Virus record (IMG/VR): IMGVR_UViG_3300031711_000312
Coordinates: 1-46,510 of that record
Direction: 5' to 3' (one strand)
Length of the DNA stretch: 46,510 nt
From: a virus
Both the position numbers and the translations under genes were made by a program. The notes below the pieces were generated by a model. It worked only from the letters and a program-made list of their open reading frames with translations, was not told the DNA's origin and ran no database searches. Positions 33,229 to 43,747 of the stretch are shown here, piece by piece. Position 1 is the first letter of the stretch. The number at the start of each line of letters is the position of its first letter.

Positions 33229-36200
33229 CGCAGCGCCAGTATTCGATCCGCATCGGTCTTGACGGCAAAGCCGAGATCACGCGCGATTTCGACGACATTG
33301 CACAGAAGGGCGAAGGCGCGTTTTCGTCGGTCCAGGACACGGTCGACCGCGCGACCGGTGCGCTCGGCAACTTCCGAAAATCCGCGCAGGACTCCGCAAC
33401 CGTGTTCGCTCAAGGCGGCGCGGTCGCGGGCCGTTCCGACTTCGACGCCCAAATCGCACGGCTGAAGGCGGAACAGGACGCTCTCACGTCGGCACAGAAG
33501 CAGCTGCAGATTTCGTCCGCGAGCCAGACGAACTTCAACCGCTTTATGGGAATAGACCAGCCGAATACCGGCTCGGCGGCGGAATCGGCTCGCGCGTTCC
33601 AGACGCAGTTCGACCAGCTCGACGAGATCGCCGCGGCCAAGGCCCAGCAGATCGGCCAGAACTTCCAGTCGACGCTCAACACGGCTATGGGGATCGGTAC
33701 GCCGGTCAAATCTGCCAAGGACTCGGCGGGCGTGTTCGAGGACGAAGCGAAGGCGATGCAAGCGCTCGACGAGCGCGCCGCGTTGCTTAAGGCACAGATC
33801 GACCCGCTCGGCGCGGCACAAGCCCGCCTCAATTCCCAACTCCAGAACGCGAACGAACTGCTCGCCGCGGGCAAAATTACGACCGCCGAGCACACCGTCG
33901 CCACGACTCAGGCCCAACGGACCTACGACGTGGCGGCGAAGTCCCTCAAGGGGATGTCAAACGAAGCCCGGCTCAATTCCTTCCAGATTTCGAACCTGAC
34001 GTTCCAGATCAATGACGTCATCTCCGGCCTTGCCATGGGCCAGAAGCCGCTGTCGGTCCTGACCCAACAGGGCGGTCAGATCATTCAGGTGTTTGCAGGG
34101 ACCGGCATGGGCGTGGTGGGCGCCCTGAAGGCGACGGCCGAGACGATCAGGTCGTTCCTGACGCCGACGGTATTGCTCGGCGGCGCGATCGCGGCGGTCG
34201 GCGCGACCACGGCGTACGTGCTCTACAACAACTGGCAGGCGTCCCGGCAGTTTCAAGCCGCGACGGAGGGCTTGGGGAGGGCGACGGGCGCCACGGCCGG
34301 CGAACTCGCCATCATCGCGCATCGAGCGACGGAGGCCGGTGCAGCTTCGCTCTCTTCGGCGCGCGATACCGAGACGGCCTTCGCGAAAACCGGCACGGTC
34401 GGAAAGGAAAACCTGCAAGACCTCATCGCGCTGACCGATCATTATTACCGCGTTAGCGACCAGAGCATGGACAAAGCCCGCGAAACGATGGTGGGCGCGT
34501 TCCAGGATCCGGCCAAGGCCGGCCTCGACCTGCTCGCCAAGCTCGGCGGCCTCGACGACAAGACGGCGCAGTACATCAAAACGCTGGTTGCCGAAGGCGA
34601 ACGCACCAAGGCGCAAAAAGTCCTGCAAGACGCCCTGACGGCGGCGATGAAGGACACTACGGAGAAGGGTTTCGGCCTCGGCGACGCATTTCACTATGTC
34701 GCGAACTCCTGGGCCGAATTCTTCGATGGATTCCGTCCGAAATCGGTCGCGGAAAAGATCGGCGAAATGCAAGCCGAGATCGATGCCGCTCGGAAGCTTG
34801 CGCCGAAGGACGTTCCGGGCCTCGAAGCGCAATTGCGCGACCTCCAGGCTCAGAATCCGGAAGAGGCGCGCCGCGCCGCAGCCGAACGCGCCCGCCAGGA
34901 CGCGCAGAACCTCTCCAATCAGGCCGGGCCCGTCGTACGAAGCGCCGTGCCGGGCTATCAGGAGCTACAGGACCTCACGACCGGTAGCGAACTACTCGAT
35001 AAGCTGACGTCGAACGCCCAGGCGATGAAATTGCTTGGCGTCACGACCGATCAGGCAAGACAGGCCCAAGACTCGCTCACCCGCGCCAAGCAGACCTATC
35101 TCGATCCCGCGGAAAGAGCCGCATCCGCGGATATGCTGGAAATCCAGGCGCTCGGGCATTTCACGGTTGCCGAGCGGGCCGCCGACGCCGCTCGCCGCAC
35201 GAGATTGGAGCTTTCCGGCAAGGTCGTGACTGCCGCTGAGGTCGAGCGTCAGGTGCAGTCCGCGTCCACGAAGGTCTACGCAGAAGCGGCGCGGGAAATC
35301 GCGGCGCAGACGATCGAACTCGACCGCAACGCGCGTTCGTCGCTCGCAACAGGCAACGCGTACCTGGTGAGCGCCGCTGCCGGCCAGACTGCCGAGGCGC
35401 GGGCCAAGGCTCTTGCGGAAGCGCTCCGGGATGGCGTCAATGTCGAGACCCGCACGCGCCAATTGCTCGCCGAGCAGGTCGCCCAGGATTACGCCGCCGG
35501 CGCCAAGCAGATTTCTCAACTCGGCGAACATGCCACGGCCCAAAAGACCGTCAACGATGCGCTCGCATCCGGCAAGACCACGGTCGCTGATGCAAATCAG
35601 CAAATGCAGATCGAGATCGCGCTGGCGAACCTTCGCGTCGCCAAGGCGCTCGCGCTGGCGCAAGGCTATACCGCCGAAGCGAATGCGCTGCAGAAGATCA
35701 TCGATAAGTTGCCGGCGGCGTTCGCAAACGACAATGCCGAGACGCGCCGCAATCAAGCGCTCCGGACCGTTTCGGGCCAGAACGATCAGATCGAAATCGC
35801 GAAACGCGAGATCGAACTGCAAGGCGCGAGCGAGTCGGCACGCGAAGTCGAACTGGCGCAGTTGCGGGCCAAGCAACAGCTTCTCCAGCAGGGCATCGAC
35901 CTGGGCAGCGACGAGGGCAAGCAGATCGTCGCCAACGCGGGCGAGATCGAGCGCCTCAACCAGCAGCTCCAGCTTGCCACGGCGTCGCGCGGCGAGCTGG
36001 AAAGTACATTCGACAGCGTGTCGAGCCGCTGGTCCGATTTCATCGTCCAGGGCAAATACGACTGGGAGAGCTTCGCAAAAGCCGGACTCTCGGCCATGCA
36101 GGACATTGAGAGCGAAATCATCAAGCTCGGCGCAATCAACCCACTCAAAAACCTGCTCTTCGGCGAAAAAAATCCGACCTTAGACAGCGTGGGCGGCATC

Positions 36201-36602
36201 ATCGGCGACATCTTGGGCAACGGCAAAAGCACGACCGCCGCCGCAGCGTCGAGCGGAACCTGGATTTCCGCGGCGGAAAGTTGGCTGGCCGGATTGTTCC
36301 ACGAAGGCGGCATGGCGGAAGCGGCGAACAGCAATCGCGCCCTGCCGGCGAACGTGCTGCGATTCGCGCCGCGTCTTCATGCTGGCGCCTATCTCGGCCC
36401 CGACGAAGTCCCCGCGATCCTGCAGACGGGCGAACGCGTGCTCAACCGGGCGCAGACGCGCGACTACAACGCCGGCGGGAGCCGTCCCATGCAGGTCAAT
36501 CAGTACATCCAGACCACGAGTCCTCGCGCTTTCCAGGCGAGCAAGGGGCAAGTGATGTCGTCCCTGGTCCGCGGCATGCGGGCTGCTGCGGCGAGGATGT
36601 GA
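33225..36602 (+). CDS. Tail tape measure protein
   Basis: 1125 aa, the second largest gene, setting tail length. Starts in an ATGA overlap with the chaperone T frame. Long stretches of heptad-like Ala/Gln-rich helix (residues 60-230, 500-950), with hydrophobic segments near residues 280-330 (PTVLLGGAIAAVGATTAYVLY). The region around residues 250-290 (FQISNLTFQINDVISGLAMGQKP) is typical of TMP_2-type prophage tape measures. C-terminus ends VMSSLVRGMRAAAARM. Confidence 0.92.
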   Translation: MTQRQYSIRIGLDGKAEITRDFDDIAQKGEGAFSSVQDTVDRATGALGNFRKSAQDSATVFAQGGAVAGRSDFDAQIARLKAEQDALTSAQKQLQISSASQTNFNRFMGIDQPNTGSAAESARAFQTQFDQLDEIAAAKAQQIGQNFQSTLNTAMGIGTPVKSAKDSAGVFEDEAKAMQALDERAALLKAQIDPLGAAQARLNSQLQNANELLAAGKITTAEHTVATTQAQRTYDVAAKSLKGMSNEARLNSFQISNLTFQINDVISGLAMGQKPLSVLTQQGGQIIQVFAGTGMGVVGALKATAETIRSFLTPTVLLGGAIAAVGATTAYVLYNNWQASRQFQAATEGLGRATGATAGELAIIAHRATEAGAASLSSARDTETAFAKTGTVGKENLQDLIALTDHYYRVSDQSMDKARETMVGAFQDPAKAGLDLLAKLGGLDDKTAQYIKTLVAEGERTKAQKVLQDALTAAMKDTTEKGFGLGDAFHYVANSWAEFFDGFRPKSVAEKIGEMQAEIDAARKLAPKDVPGLEAQLRDLQAQNPEEARRAAAERARQDAQNLSNQAGPVVRSAVPGYQELQDLTTGSELLDKLTSNAQAMKLLGVTTDQARQAQDSLTRAKQTYLDPAERAASADMLEIQALGHFTVAERAADAARRTRLELSGKVVTAAEVERQVQSASTKVYAEAAREIAAQTIELDRNARSSLATGNAYLVSAAAGQTAEARAKALAEALRDGVNVETRTRQLLAEQVAQDYAAGAKQISQLGEHATAQKTVNDALASGKTTVADANQQMQIEIALANLRVAKALALAQGYTAEANALQKIIDKLPAAFANDNAETRRNQALRTVSGQNDQIEIAKREIELQGASESAREVELAQLRAKQQLLQQGIDLGSDEGKQIVANAGEIERLNQQLQLATASRGELESTFDSVSSRWSDFIVQGKYDWESFAKAGLSAMQDIESEIIKLGAINPLKNLLFGEKNPTLDSVGGIIGDILGNGKSTTAAAASSGTWISAAESWLAGLFHEGGMAEAANSNRALPANVLRFAPRLHAGAYLGPDEVPAILQTGERVLNRAQTRDYNAGGSRPMQVNQYIQTTSPRAFQASKGQVMSSLVRGMRAAAARM

Positions 36603-36606
36603 AGCT

Positions 36607-37197
36607 ATGCCGACTCCATTTCTCAACACGCCTTTCCCCGATGCTGTCGCGAAAGGAGCCACCGGCGGACCGACATTCCTGACCGATGTTGTCACGCTCG
36701 GATCGTCCGCAGAACAGCGGAACATCTGCTGGGAACAGGCCAAATGTAAATTCAACATCGGGACCGGAATCCGGACCCGCGCCCAAATGGCCGCCGTCGT
36801 CGCGCACTTCCGCGTGGTGAAGGGGCGCGCTTACTCGTTCCCGTTCAAGGACTGGTCGGATTACGACGCTGCCGATGTGCAGACAGTGCAGGTCAGTTCG
36901 ACGGTCTACCAGCTCGTCAAGCGCTACAGCACCACCGGCGGAACGCACGTCCGCACCATCACGAAGCCGAAGAGCGGAACAGTCGTCGTCAAAGTCAACG
37001 GTTCGATCGTTACGCCCGCTTCGATCGATTATCTCACCGGTCGTGTGACGTTCTCGTCGGCGCCGGCGCAGACGCCGACCGCCAGCTTCGAGTTCTACGT
37101 CCCTGTCCGTTTCGACATGGATCATCTGCCGATCCAGGTCGAAAGCTGGGATCAGCAAACCGTGACCCAAATCGATCTTATAGAGGTCCCGGAATGA
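36607..37197 (+). CDS. DUF2460 distal tail protein (GTA gp12-like)
   Basis: 196 aa. Segments NICWEQAKCKFNIGTGI, VVAHFRVVKGRAYSFPFKDW and FDMDHLPIQVE match DUF2460, the distal tail protein of gene transfer agents and related siphophages, which links tail tube and hub. Overlaps the next gene by ATGA. Confidence 0.9.
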   Translation: MPTPFLNTPFPDAVAKGATGGPTFLTDVVTLGSSAEQRNICWEQAKCKFNIGTGIRTRAQMAAVVAHFRVVKGRAYSFPFKDWSDYDAADVQTVQVSSTVYQLVKRYSTTGGTHVRTITKPKSGTVVVKVNGSIVTPASIDYLTGRVTFSSAPAQTPTASFEFYVPVRFDMDHLPIQVESWDQQTVTQIDLIEVPE

Positions 37198-38087
37198 AAA
37201 CCCTCGATCCCGGATTTGCGACCCATATTGCCGAAGGTGTGACGACGTTGTCCTGGTGCTGGCGTGTCGTCCGCAAAGACGACGCGGTGCAGGGTTTTAC
37301 CGATCACGACGCCGAACTCAGCTTCGACGGATTGACCTACATGGCCGCGAGCGGCTTCACGGCATCGCAGGTTCAATCGTCCCTCGGGCTGTCCGTCGAC
37401 AACCTCGAAGTCTCGGGCGCTCTTTCCGCGGACGATCTCAACGAGGACGATCTTGCCGCCGGTCTTTACGACGGCGCTCTGGTCGAAATCTGGCGCGTGA
37501 ACTGGTCGAACCCGGATCAGCGCGTTCTCATGCGCAAAGGGACGCTCGGCGAAGTCAAGCGCGGAAAGACTGCGTTTCAGGCGGAAATTCGCGGCCTTAT
37601 GCAACAGCTAAGTCAACCGGTCGGCCGCGCCTTTTGCTACGCCTGCGATGCGGATGTCGGGGATGCACGCTGCACCATCGACATTACGACAGCGGCCAGG
37701 AAGGGTGCCGGGACCGTGGCAACGGTTACCGACAATCGCCGCTTCGCCGCCGCCGGGCTTTCTGCTTTTGCAAACGGATGGTTTGCCGGCGGCAAACTGA
37801 CCTGGACGAGCGGCAACAATGCCGGCCATGCGATCGAGGTCAAGCGCCATAGCAAGACCTCGGCTTCAGTACTCTTCGAGATTTGGCAGGTGGCCGCCGT
37901 CAATATCGCGACCGGCGATACCTTCACAGTTACGGTGGGCTGCGACAAGCAGTTCTCGACCTGCAAAAAGAAGTTCTCCAACGCAGCCAATTTCCGCGGC
38001 TTCCCCTATATGCCCGGAAACGATGCGGTGATCGCCTACGCCAATTCCAACACGGATATGGATGGAGGCTCACGCTATGGCAACTGA
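37194..38087 (+). CDS. DUF2163 / BR0599-type hub protein (GTA gp13-like)
   Basis: 297 aa. Contains WCWRVVRKDD, GFTDHDAELSFDGLTY, then Cys-rich AFCYACDADVGDARCTIDI and CDKQFSTCKKKFSNAANFRG near the C-terminus, characteristic of this family; some homologues bind an iron-sulfur cluster. Part of the conserved tail-tip block with gp12-, gp14- and gp15-like genes. Confidence 0.9.
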   Translation: MKTLDPGFATHIAEGVTTLSWCWRVVRKDDAVQGFTDHDAELSFDGLTYMAASGFTASQVQSSLGLSVDNLEVSGALSADDLNEDDLAAGLYDGALVEIWRVNWSNPDQRVLMRKGTLGEVKRGKTAFQAEIRGLMQQLSQPVGRAFCYACDADVGDARCTIDITTAARKGAGTVATVTDNRRFAAAGLSAFANGWFAGGKLTWTSGNNAGHAIEVKRHSKTSASVLFEIWQVAAVNIATGDTFTVTVGCDKQFSTCKKKFSNAANFRGFPYMPGNDAVIAYANSNTDMDGGSRYGN

Positions 38088-38514
38088 TCCGGACATGATC
38101 GTCGCCGCCGCGCGCGGTTGGATCGGTACGCCCTATGTGCACCAGGCGAGCGTCAAGGGCGCGGGCTGCGATTGCCTCGGCTTGTTGCGCGGAGTGTGGC
38201 GCGAGGTGAAGGGGGCCGATGATCCCGAACTCCTGCCGCCCTATTCGCCGGATTGGGCCGAGGCCACGAATGAGGAAACCTTGCGCGACGGCCTGGCGCG
38301 CCATCTCAGCGAGATCGACATAAAGAGCATCGCTATCGGCAATGTGGCGCTGTTCCGCATGGTGGCGAACGGACCGGCCAAGCATTGCGGCATCGTGGCA
38401 AAGAAGGATGGCGCGCCGACCCTCATCCACTCGCGGCAGAACAAGCGCGTCAGCGAGGAAGAGTTCTCGCAAGCCTGGCGGCGCAAGCTCGCTTATGCCT
38501 TCGAGGTTCCGTAA
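38077..38514 (+). CDS. NlpC/P60 cell-wall peptidase (GTA gp14-like)
   Basis: 145 aa from the ATG at 38077, 7 bases after GGAGG, overlapping the previous gene by 11 bases; an in-frame ATG at 38062 is less likely. Active-site Cys in GAGCDCLGL (about residue 25) and His in AKHCGIV (about residue 105). The tail-tip peptidase opens peptidoglycan during DNA entry. Confidence 0.9.
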   Translation: MATDPDMIVAAARGWIGTPYVHQASVKGAGCDCLGLLRGVWREVKGADDPELLPPYSPDWAEATNEETLRDGLARHLSEIDIKSIAIGNVALFRMVANGPAKHCGIVAKKDGAPTLIHSRQNKRVSEEEFSQAWRRKLAYAFEVP

Positions 38515-41500
38515 ATGGCTACCCTCGTTCTCGGGCTTGCCGGAGCGGCAATAGGATCGCAGATCGGCGGCACAATTCTGGGCGTTACTGCCGCCTCGAT
38601 CGGCGGGATGATCGGTAGTGTGGCTGGCAGCGTCGCCGACAAGTATCTCTTCGGAACCACGACCAAGGGTCCGCGGCTCTCCGATACGTCGTTGCAGACC
38701 TCGACCGAGGGCGCCAGCATCTATCGCGTAGATGGCAGAATACGAGTCGCCGGACAGATCATCTGGGCGACGAAATATAGGGAATCGACCGACACATCCG
38801 GCGGTAAGGGCAGCGGTAATTCGACCAAAACATATTCCTATTCGATCTCGTTCGCCGTCGGATTGTGCGAAGGCATAGTCAAAAAACTCGGTCGCATCTG
38901 GGCCGACGGCAATTTGATCGATCCGACCAATTCGGAATATGGACCGCCTACGATCCGGTTCTACCAGGGCACCGAGACCCAAACCGCCGATCCGCTGATT
39001 GAGGAAACCGAAGGCGAGGGCAACACGCCGTCCTATCGCGGGCTCTGCTATGTCGTGATCGAGGATTTGCTGCTCACTCAATTCGGCAATCGTATTCCGC
39101 AATTGCAGTTCGAGCTGATCCGCTCGATTACCGCAGACGAACATGAGGACGCACTGGAAAATGTCCTCTCCTCCGTCAATCTCATTCCCGGCGCCGGCGA
39201 ATTCGTCTATGCCACGACGGTCGTCGTCAACGATGACGGAGAAGGAACCACTGCGCCGGAGAACCAGGCCAATTCTTCGGGGGTCACGGACGCGGTTTCC
39301 TCGCTCGACGATCTTGAAAACAGTGCGCCAAACCTAAAATCGGTGTCGCTCGTGGTGGGTTGGTTCGGCGACGATCTGCGCGCGGGCGAATGCACCATCA
39401 AGCCGAAAGTCGATAATAATTCGAAATCGACCTATGGCGAATATATCGACGACGACGGCAACACCAAGAAAACCGATTACGCCTGGTGGGTGGACGACAA
39501 AAAACGCTCCGAGGTCGGGGTCGTCTCCTATGTCGATGGCTTTCCCGCTTACGGCGGCACGCCATGCGATAGGTCGGTCAAGCAGATCATTGCCGACATC
39601 AAATCGCGCGGCTGGAAGGTGACGTTTTATCCCTTTGTGTTCATGGACATTGCGTCCGGCAACGCGCTGCCCAATCCGTACTCGAACAATGCCGCGGCAA
39701 ACGGTCAGCCCGCCTATCCCTGGCGCGGTCGGATTACTTGCAGTCCGGCGTCGGGCTACGCCGGCAGCGTGGACAAAACCAGCGCCGCCGCCACCCAGGT
39801 CGACGCCTTTTTCACCGGCACTTGGGGTTACCGGCGCATGGTACTGCATTACGCCGACCTTTGCGTCGAGGCGGGTGGGGTCGATGCTTTCATCATCGGC
39901 TCGGAACTTCGCGGCCTGACGCGCGTGCGCAGCGATGCTTCCACCTATCCGGCGGTTGCGGCCTTGAAAACCCTCGCGGCGGACGTGAAGGCCATCGTGG
40001 GGTCGAGCTGTAAGGTCGGCTATGCGGCGGACTGGTCGGAGTACAACAACCACCAGACCGGCGACGCGGCGGGCGCGGTGCGTTTCAACCTCGATCCCTT
40101 GTGGTCGGACAGCAACATCGATTTCATCGGCATCGACAATTACATGCCGTTGGCGGACTGGCGCGACGGCACAATGCATCTCGATTATGACGCGACTAAC
40201 GGCCCGACGACGCCGCACGACCGCGACTATCTGCAATCGAACATCAAGGGCGGCGAGGATTACGACTGGTACTACGCCAGCGATGCCGACAGAGATTCGC
40301 AAACCCGCACGTCAATTACCGATGCAACCTATGGAAAACCGTGGGTATGGCGCCAGAAGGACATCTGGAACTGGTGGAGCAATCTCCACTACGACCGCCC
40401 CAGCGGCGCCGAAAGCAGCTCACACACGGCCTGGGTGCCGCAGTCAAAGCCGATCCGCTTCACCGAACTGGGCTGTCCCGCCATCGACAAGGGCGCCAAC
40501 CAGCCGAACGTCTTCTATGATCCGAAATCGAGCGAGAGCTTCCTGCCGTACTATTCGAACGGCCAGCGCGACGATCTCATGCAGCGCGCATTCTTGGAAG
40601 CCCACCTTAATTACTGGGCACTAGACGCCAACAATCCGACATCGACCGTCTATTCCGGCAAGATGGTTGCGGCCGATTACGTCGCGGTGTGGTGCTGGGA
40701 TGCGCGTCCCTTCCCGTTCTTCCCGGCGCGCAAAGATTTGTGGGCGGATTCGGACAACTACACGCTCGGCCATTGGTTGAACGGCCGATTGGGATCCGTA
40801 CTGCTGGCGGACCTGGTCACCGAGATTTGTGAAGGCTCCGACTTTACCGCCTACGACGTGTCCAATCTTTCCGGTTTGGTGACCGGCTACGCCCGCACTT
40901 CGACCATGAGCGCGCGCGACGAATTGGAACCGTTGGCTAACGCCTTCTTCTTCGACGGCGTCGAAAGCCAAGGGTCGATCAAGTTCCTGATGCGCGGGCG
41001 GCCGGAAGCGACGGCAATCGCAGAAGATGACCTCGTTGTCGAACCGGACGGCGATACCAATTTCGGCTTCGCGCTGACGCGGGCGCAGGACAGTGATCTG
41101 CCGCTGGCCTACCGCCTTACCTTCATCGACGCCTCGAACGGTTATGAGCAAGGTTCCTATCAGGCCCGACGACTTGTCGGGAATTCCAACCGCGTCGCGG
41201 AAACGCAAATTCCCCTTGTGATGGATCGCACTCAGGCCGGCGGAGTCGGCGACCGTCTGATCCAGGAAGCATGGATCGGCCGCGAAACCGGCGCGTTTTC
41301 CTTGCCGCCTTTGTATCTCGCGCTCGATCCCTCCGATGAGGTCACGGTTACCGTCGGCGGGCGGGCCCGGCGCATGCGCGTGACCGAAATCAACGATACC
41401 GAGTCGCGGGCACTGACAACCGTTGCTACCGATCCTTCGATTTACGAGAGCGTCTCCGGTGCGGCGCGCGACACCGGCACGACCAGCCTGACAAAGGTTA

Positions 41501-42465
41501 CCGGCCGCGCGCTTGTCGTGTTCATGGACATGCCGGCGCTATCGGACACCGATTTCGCGCGGGCCTGGGCGCCGCACGTCGCGGCCTATGCCGACCCGTG
41601 GCCCGGCAAGGTGCAAATCCTGAAAAGCCCCACGGATTCGAATTATGCACTCGATACGTCGATCACAAAGCCGTCCGTCATCGGCAAGACGATGTACGAC
41701 TTCTATTCCGGTCCGTTGTGGCGCTGGGACCGCATCAACGATTTGTACGTCGAACTGTCCACCGGAACTTTCTCGTCAACCGACGACATCGGTGTCTATA
41801 ACGGAGCCAACGTCTTAGCGATCCAAAATGCTGATGGCTGCTGGGAGATTGTTCAATTCCGCGATGCCGACCTGATCGGGGAAAAACAATGGAAACTGCA
41901 TAATCTCTTGCGAGGCCAGCGTGGTACCGAAGAGCAGATGCGCAGCCCGGTCTCTGCCGGCGCTCGCGTCGTCGTTTTGGATCAGACCATCACACAACTT
42001 GGTCTCGCACAATCGGAAGCCCGAAGTCAGTTCAATTGGAAATGGGGTCCGCAGGACAAACCCATTTCCGATCCGGCCTACCAGGGTGCGCAACTCTCGT
42101 TCGAAGGTGTCGGCCTTAGGCCGTTCGCGCCATGTTATATGAACTGTTATTGGGATGGGGCAGGAAATCTCACGATCAGATGGATTCGTCGTGATCGTTC
42201 GCCAGCGGCCGACAGTTGGGACCAAGTAGAAGTTCCAATGAGCGAGGCGAGCGAAGTTTACGATGTCGAAATTCTTGATGGCTCCGGTGATGTCGTGCGG
42301 ACGTTCAGTTCTTTGACGTCATCGATCCTCAGTTATTCGGCGGCACAGGTCGCTTCCGACTTCCCCTCGGGAATACCGTCGCCATTCGAGTTCAACGTCT
42401 ATCTACTTTCGTCTGTCCTTGGACGCGGGATCGCCGCGACAGCGCAAATCTTTTTTTCGTTCTGA
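38515..42465 (+). CDS. Tail-tip hub 'megatron' with GTA-TIM domain (GTA gp15-like)
   Basis: 1316 aa, normal for the family. A Gly-rich hydrophobic N-terminus (VLGLAGAAIGSQIGGTILGV) leads into the hub region. The TIM-barrel (glycoside-hydrolase-like) domain spans roughly residues 430-720 with VGYAADWSEYNNHQTGDAAG, FIGIDNYMPLADWRDG and PIRFTELGCPAIDKGANQPN. The phage-tail_3 domain follows (residues 780-950), then a C-terminal beta domain (DRINDLYVELSTGTFSSTDD). Builds the baseplate and may bind or degrade surface glycan. Starts directly after the peptidase stop. Confidence 0.93.
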   Translation: MATLVLGLAGAAIGSQIGGTILGVTAASIGGMIGSVAGSVADKYLFGTTTKGPRLSDTSLQTSTEGASIYRVDGRIRVAGQIIWATKYRESTDTSGGKGSGNSTKTYSYSISFAVGLCEGIVKKLGRIWADGNLIDPTNSEYGPPTIRFYQGTETQTADPLIEETEGEGNTPSYRGLCYVVIEDLLLTQFGNRIPQLQFELIRSITADEHEDALENVLSSVNLIPGAGEFVYATTVVVNDDGEGTTAPENQANSSGVTDAVSSLDDLENSAPNLKSVSLVVGWFGDDLRAGECTIKPKVDNNSKSTYGEYIDDDGNTKKTDYAWWVDDKKRSEVGVVSYVDGFPAYGGTPCDRSVKQIIADIKSRGWKVTFYPFVFMDIASGNALPNPYSNNAAANGQPAYPWRGRITCSPASGYAGSVDKTSAAATQVDAFFTGTWGYRRMVLHYADLCVEAGGVDAFIIGSELRGLTRVRSDASTYPAVAALKTLAADVKAIVGSSCKVGYAADWSEYNNHQTGDAAGAVRFNLDPLWSDSNIDFIGIDNYMPLADWRDGTMHLDYDATNGPTTPHDRDYLQSNIKGGEDYDWYYASDADRDSQTRTSITDATYGKPWVWRQKDIWNWWSNLHYDRPSGAESSSHTAWVPQSKPIRFTELGCPAIDKGANQPNVFYDPKSSESFLPYYSNGQRDDLMQRAFLEAHLNYWALDANNPTSTVYSGKMVAADYVAVWCWDARPFPFFPARKDLWADSDNYTLGHWLNGRLGSVLLADLVTEICEGSDFTAYDVSNLSGLVTGYARTSTMSARDELEPLANAFFFDGVESQGSIKFLMRGRPEATAIAEDDLVVEPDGDTNFGFALTRAQDSDLPLAYRLTFIDASNGYEQGSYQARRLVGNSNRVAETQIPLVMDRTQAGGVGDRLIQEAWIGRETGAFSLPPLYLALDPSDEVTVTVGGRARRMRVTEINDTESRALTTVATDPSIYESVSGAARDTGTTSLTKVTGRALVVFMDMPALSDTDFARAWAPHVAAYADPWPGKVQILKSPTDSNYALDTSITKPSVIGKTMYDFYSGPLWRWDRINDLYVELSTGTFSSTDDIGVYNGANVLAIQNADGCWEIVQFRDADLIGEKQWKLHNLLRGQRGTEEQMRSPVSAGARVVVLDQTITQLGLAQSEARSQFNWKWGPQDKPISDPAYQGAQLSFEGVGLRPFAPCYMNCYWDGAGNLTIRWIRRDRSPAADSWDQVEVPMSEASEVYDVEILDGSGDVVRTFSSLTSSILSYSAAQVASDFPSGIPSPFEFNVYLLSSVLGRGIAATAQIFFSF

Positions 42466-42477
42466 TCGAGGACTTCC

Positions 42478-43737
42478 ATGACCGTAACCACCCCGCGCCT
42501 GAAAATTCAGCAACTTGCAGCTTCTCAGGCGCAGAAGCATGTCACAGTCAACGAGGGCTTCGTCCAGCTTGACGCCCTGACAAACGCCTATTTCGCGAGC
42601 CGCTCGGTTGCGGCGCCGCCCGGCTCGCCAACGGACGGGACAACGTATCTCGTCGCCGCGAGCCCGACGGGCGCCTGGACGGGACAGGCGGGAAAGATCG
42701 CCTACGCGCTCGATGGCGCGTGGATATTTTATGCACCCTTCACGGGTCTGACCGCCTATGTCGTCGATGAGACAATTCTCATCGCTTACAATGGAAGCGC
42801 CTGGGTCGACTACTCGTCGCTGATCGCGCTTCAGAATGTGTCGATGCTGGGCGTGAACGCCACAGCCGACGCGACCAATAAGCTGTCAGTGTCCTCGTCC
42901 GCGATCCTGTTCAACAACATTGGCAATGGCGTTCAAGTAAAGGTCAACAAACACGCCGCGGCCGACACGGCATCCTTTCTGTTTCAGACGAATTGGTCCG
43001 GTCGCGCCGAAATTGGTACCACGGGCGACGACAATTTCCACTTCAAGGTGTCGGCAGACGGTTCATCTTGGTACGACGCGATTCAAATTGCCGGCGGGAC
43101 CGGAGTTGTCACGATAGCTTCCACTGTTCTCACAAGCACGGACATTAACGGAGGTACAGCGGATAATATTGCTATCGGTCAGACGACGCCGGGGGCAGGC
43201 AAATTCACAACACTACAGGCAACGGGCGCCGTCACGCTCTCGCCGGCGTCTGCTGCGGTGGCAATTTCGCCGACTGGAACCGGAACCGTCACGATCTCGC
43301 CTGCCGGCGTGCTCACGATTAATCCAACCGCAGCCAGCACGATCAACAATACCAGCATTGGCGTCACCACCGCCGCGGCGGGGCGCTTTACGACACTCAC
43401 GGCAACGGGCGCCGTGACCTTGAGCCCCGCTTCCGCTGCCGTTGCCATCTCGCCGACGGGGACGGGCACGGTCGCGATCAGCCCGGCAGGCGCGCTCACA
43501 ATAAATCCGACAGCGGCCTCGACCATCAACAACTGCTCTGTCGGCGTGACTACGGCGGCAGCGGGCGTTTTCACGACACTGCAGGCAACGACCAGCCTCA
43601 AGATGCCGACCGTAGCCAACAGCAGCGTTGCCACGACAATGACGTCGCTCGGCCCAAGCGGCTCGCACACCACGATACAGGAATGGTTCGCGATCCTGAA
43701 TGCCAGCGGCACGACCCGCTATGTCCCAGCCTACTAA
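42478..43737 (+). CDS. DUF2793 tail fibre protein with tandem repeats
   Basis: 419 aa, GAGG upstream. N-terminal DUF2793 module (LAASQAQKHVTVNEGFVQLD, then GSPTDGTTYLVAASPTGAW, AYNGSAWVDYSSL) attaches the fibre to the baseplate. Residues 243-370 hold tandem 61-residue repeats beginning FTTLQATGAVTLSPASAAVA (first copy from 43204, second from 43387, partial third from 43570). Probably a trimeric fibre involved in host adsorption. Confidence 0.85.
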   Translation: MTVTTPRLKIQQLAASQAQKHVTVNEGFVQLDALTNAYFASRSVAAPPGSPTDGTTYLVAASPTGAWTGQAGKIAYALDGAWIFYAPFTGLTAYVVDETILIAYNGSAWVDYSSLIALQNVSMLGVNATADATNKLSVSSSAILFNNIGNGVQVKVNKHAAADTASFLFQTNWSGRAEIGTTGDDNFHFKVSADGSSWYDAIQIAGGTGVVTIASTVLTSTDINGGTADNIAIGQTTPGAGKFTTLQATGAVTLSPASAAVAISPTGTGTVTISPAGVLTINPTAASTINNTSIGVTTAAAGRFTTLTATGAVTLSPASAAVAISPTGTGTVAISPAGALTINPTAASTINNCSVGVTTAAAGVFTTLQATTSLKMPTVANSSVATTMTSLGPSGSHTTIQEWFAILNASGTTRYVPAY

Positions 43738-43747
43738 GGAGAAAACG

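Noticed and set aside
43204-43620. CRISPR-like repeat
   Set aside because: The period is 183 bases and in-frame within a fibre gene; no spacers and no cas genes in the window.
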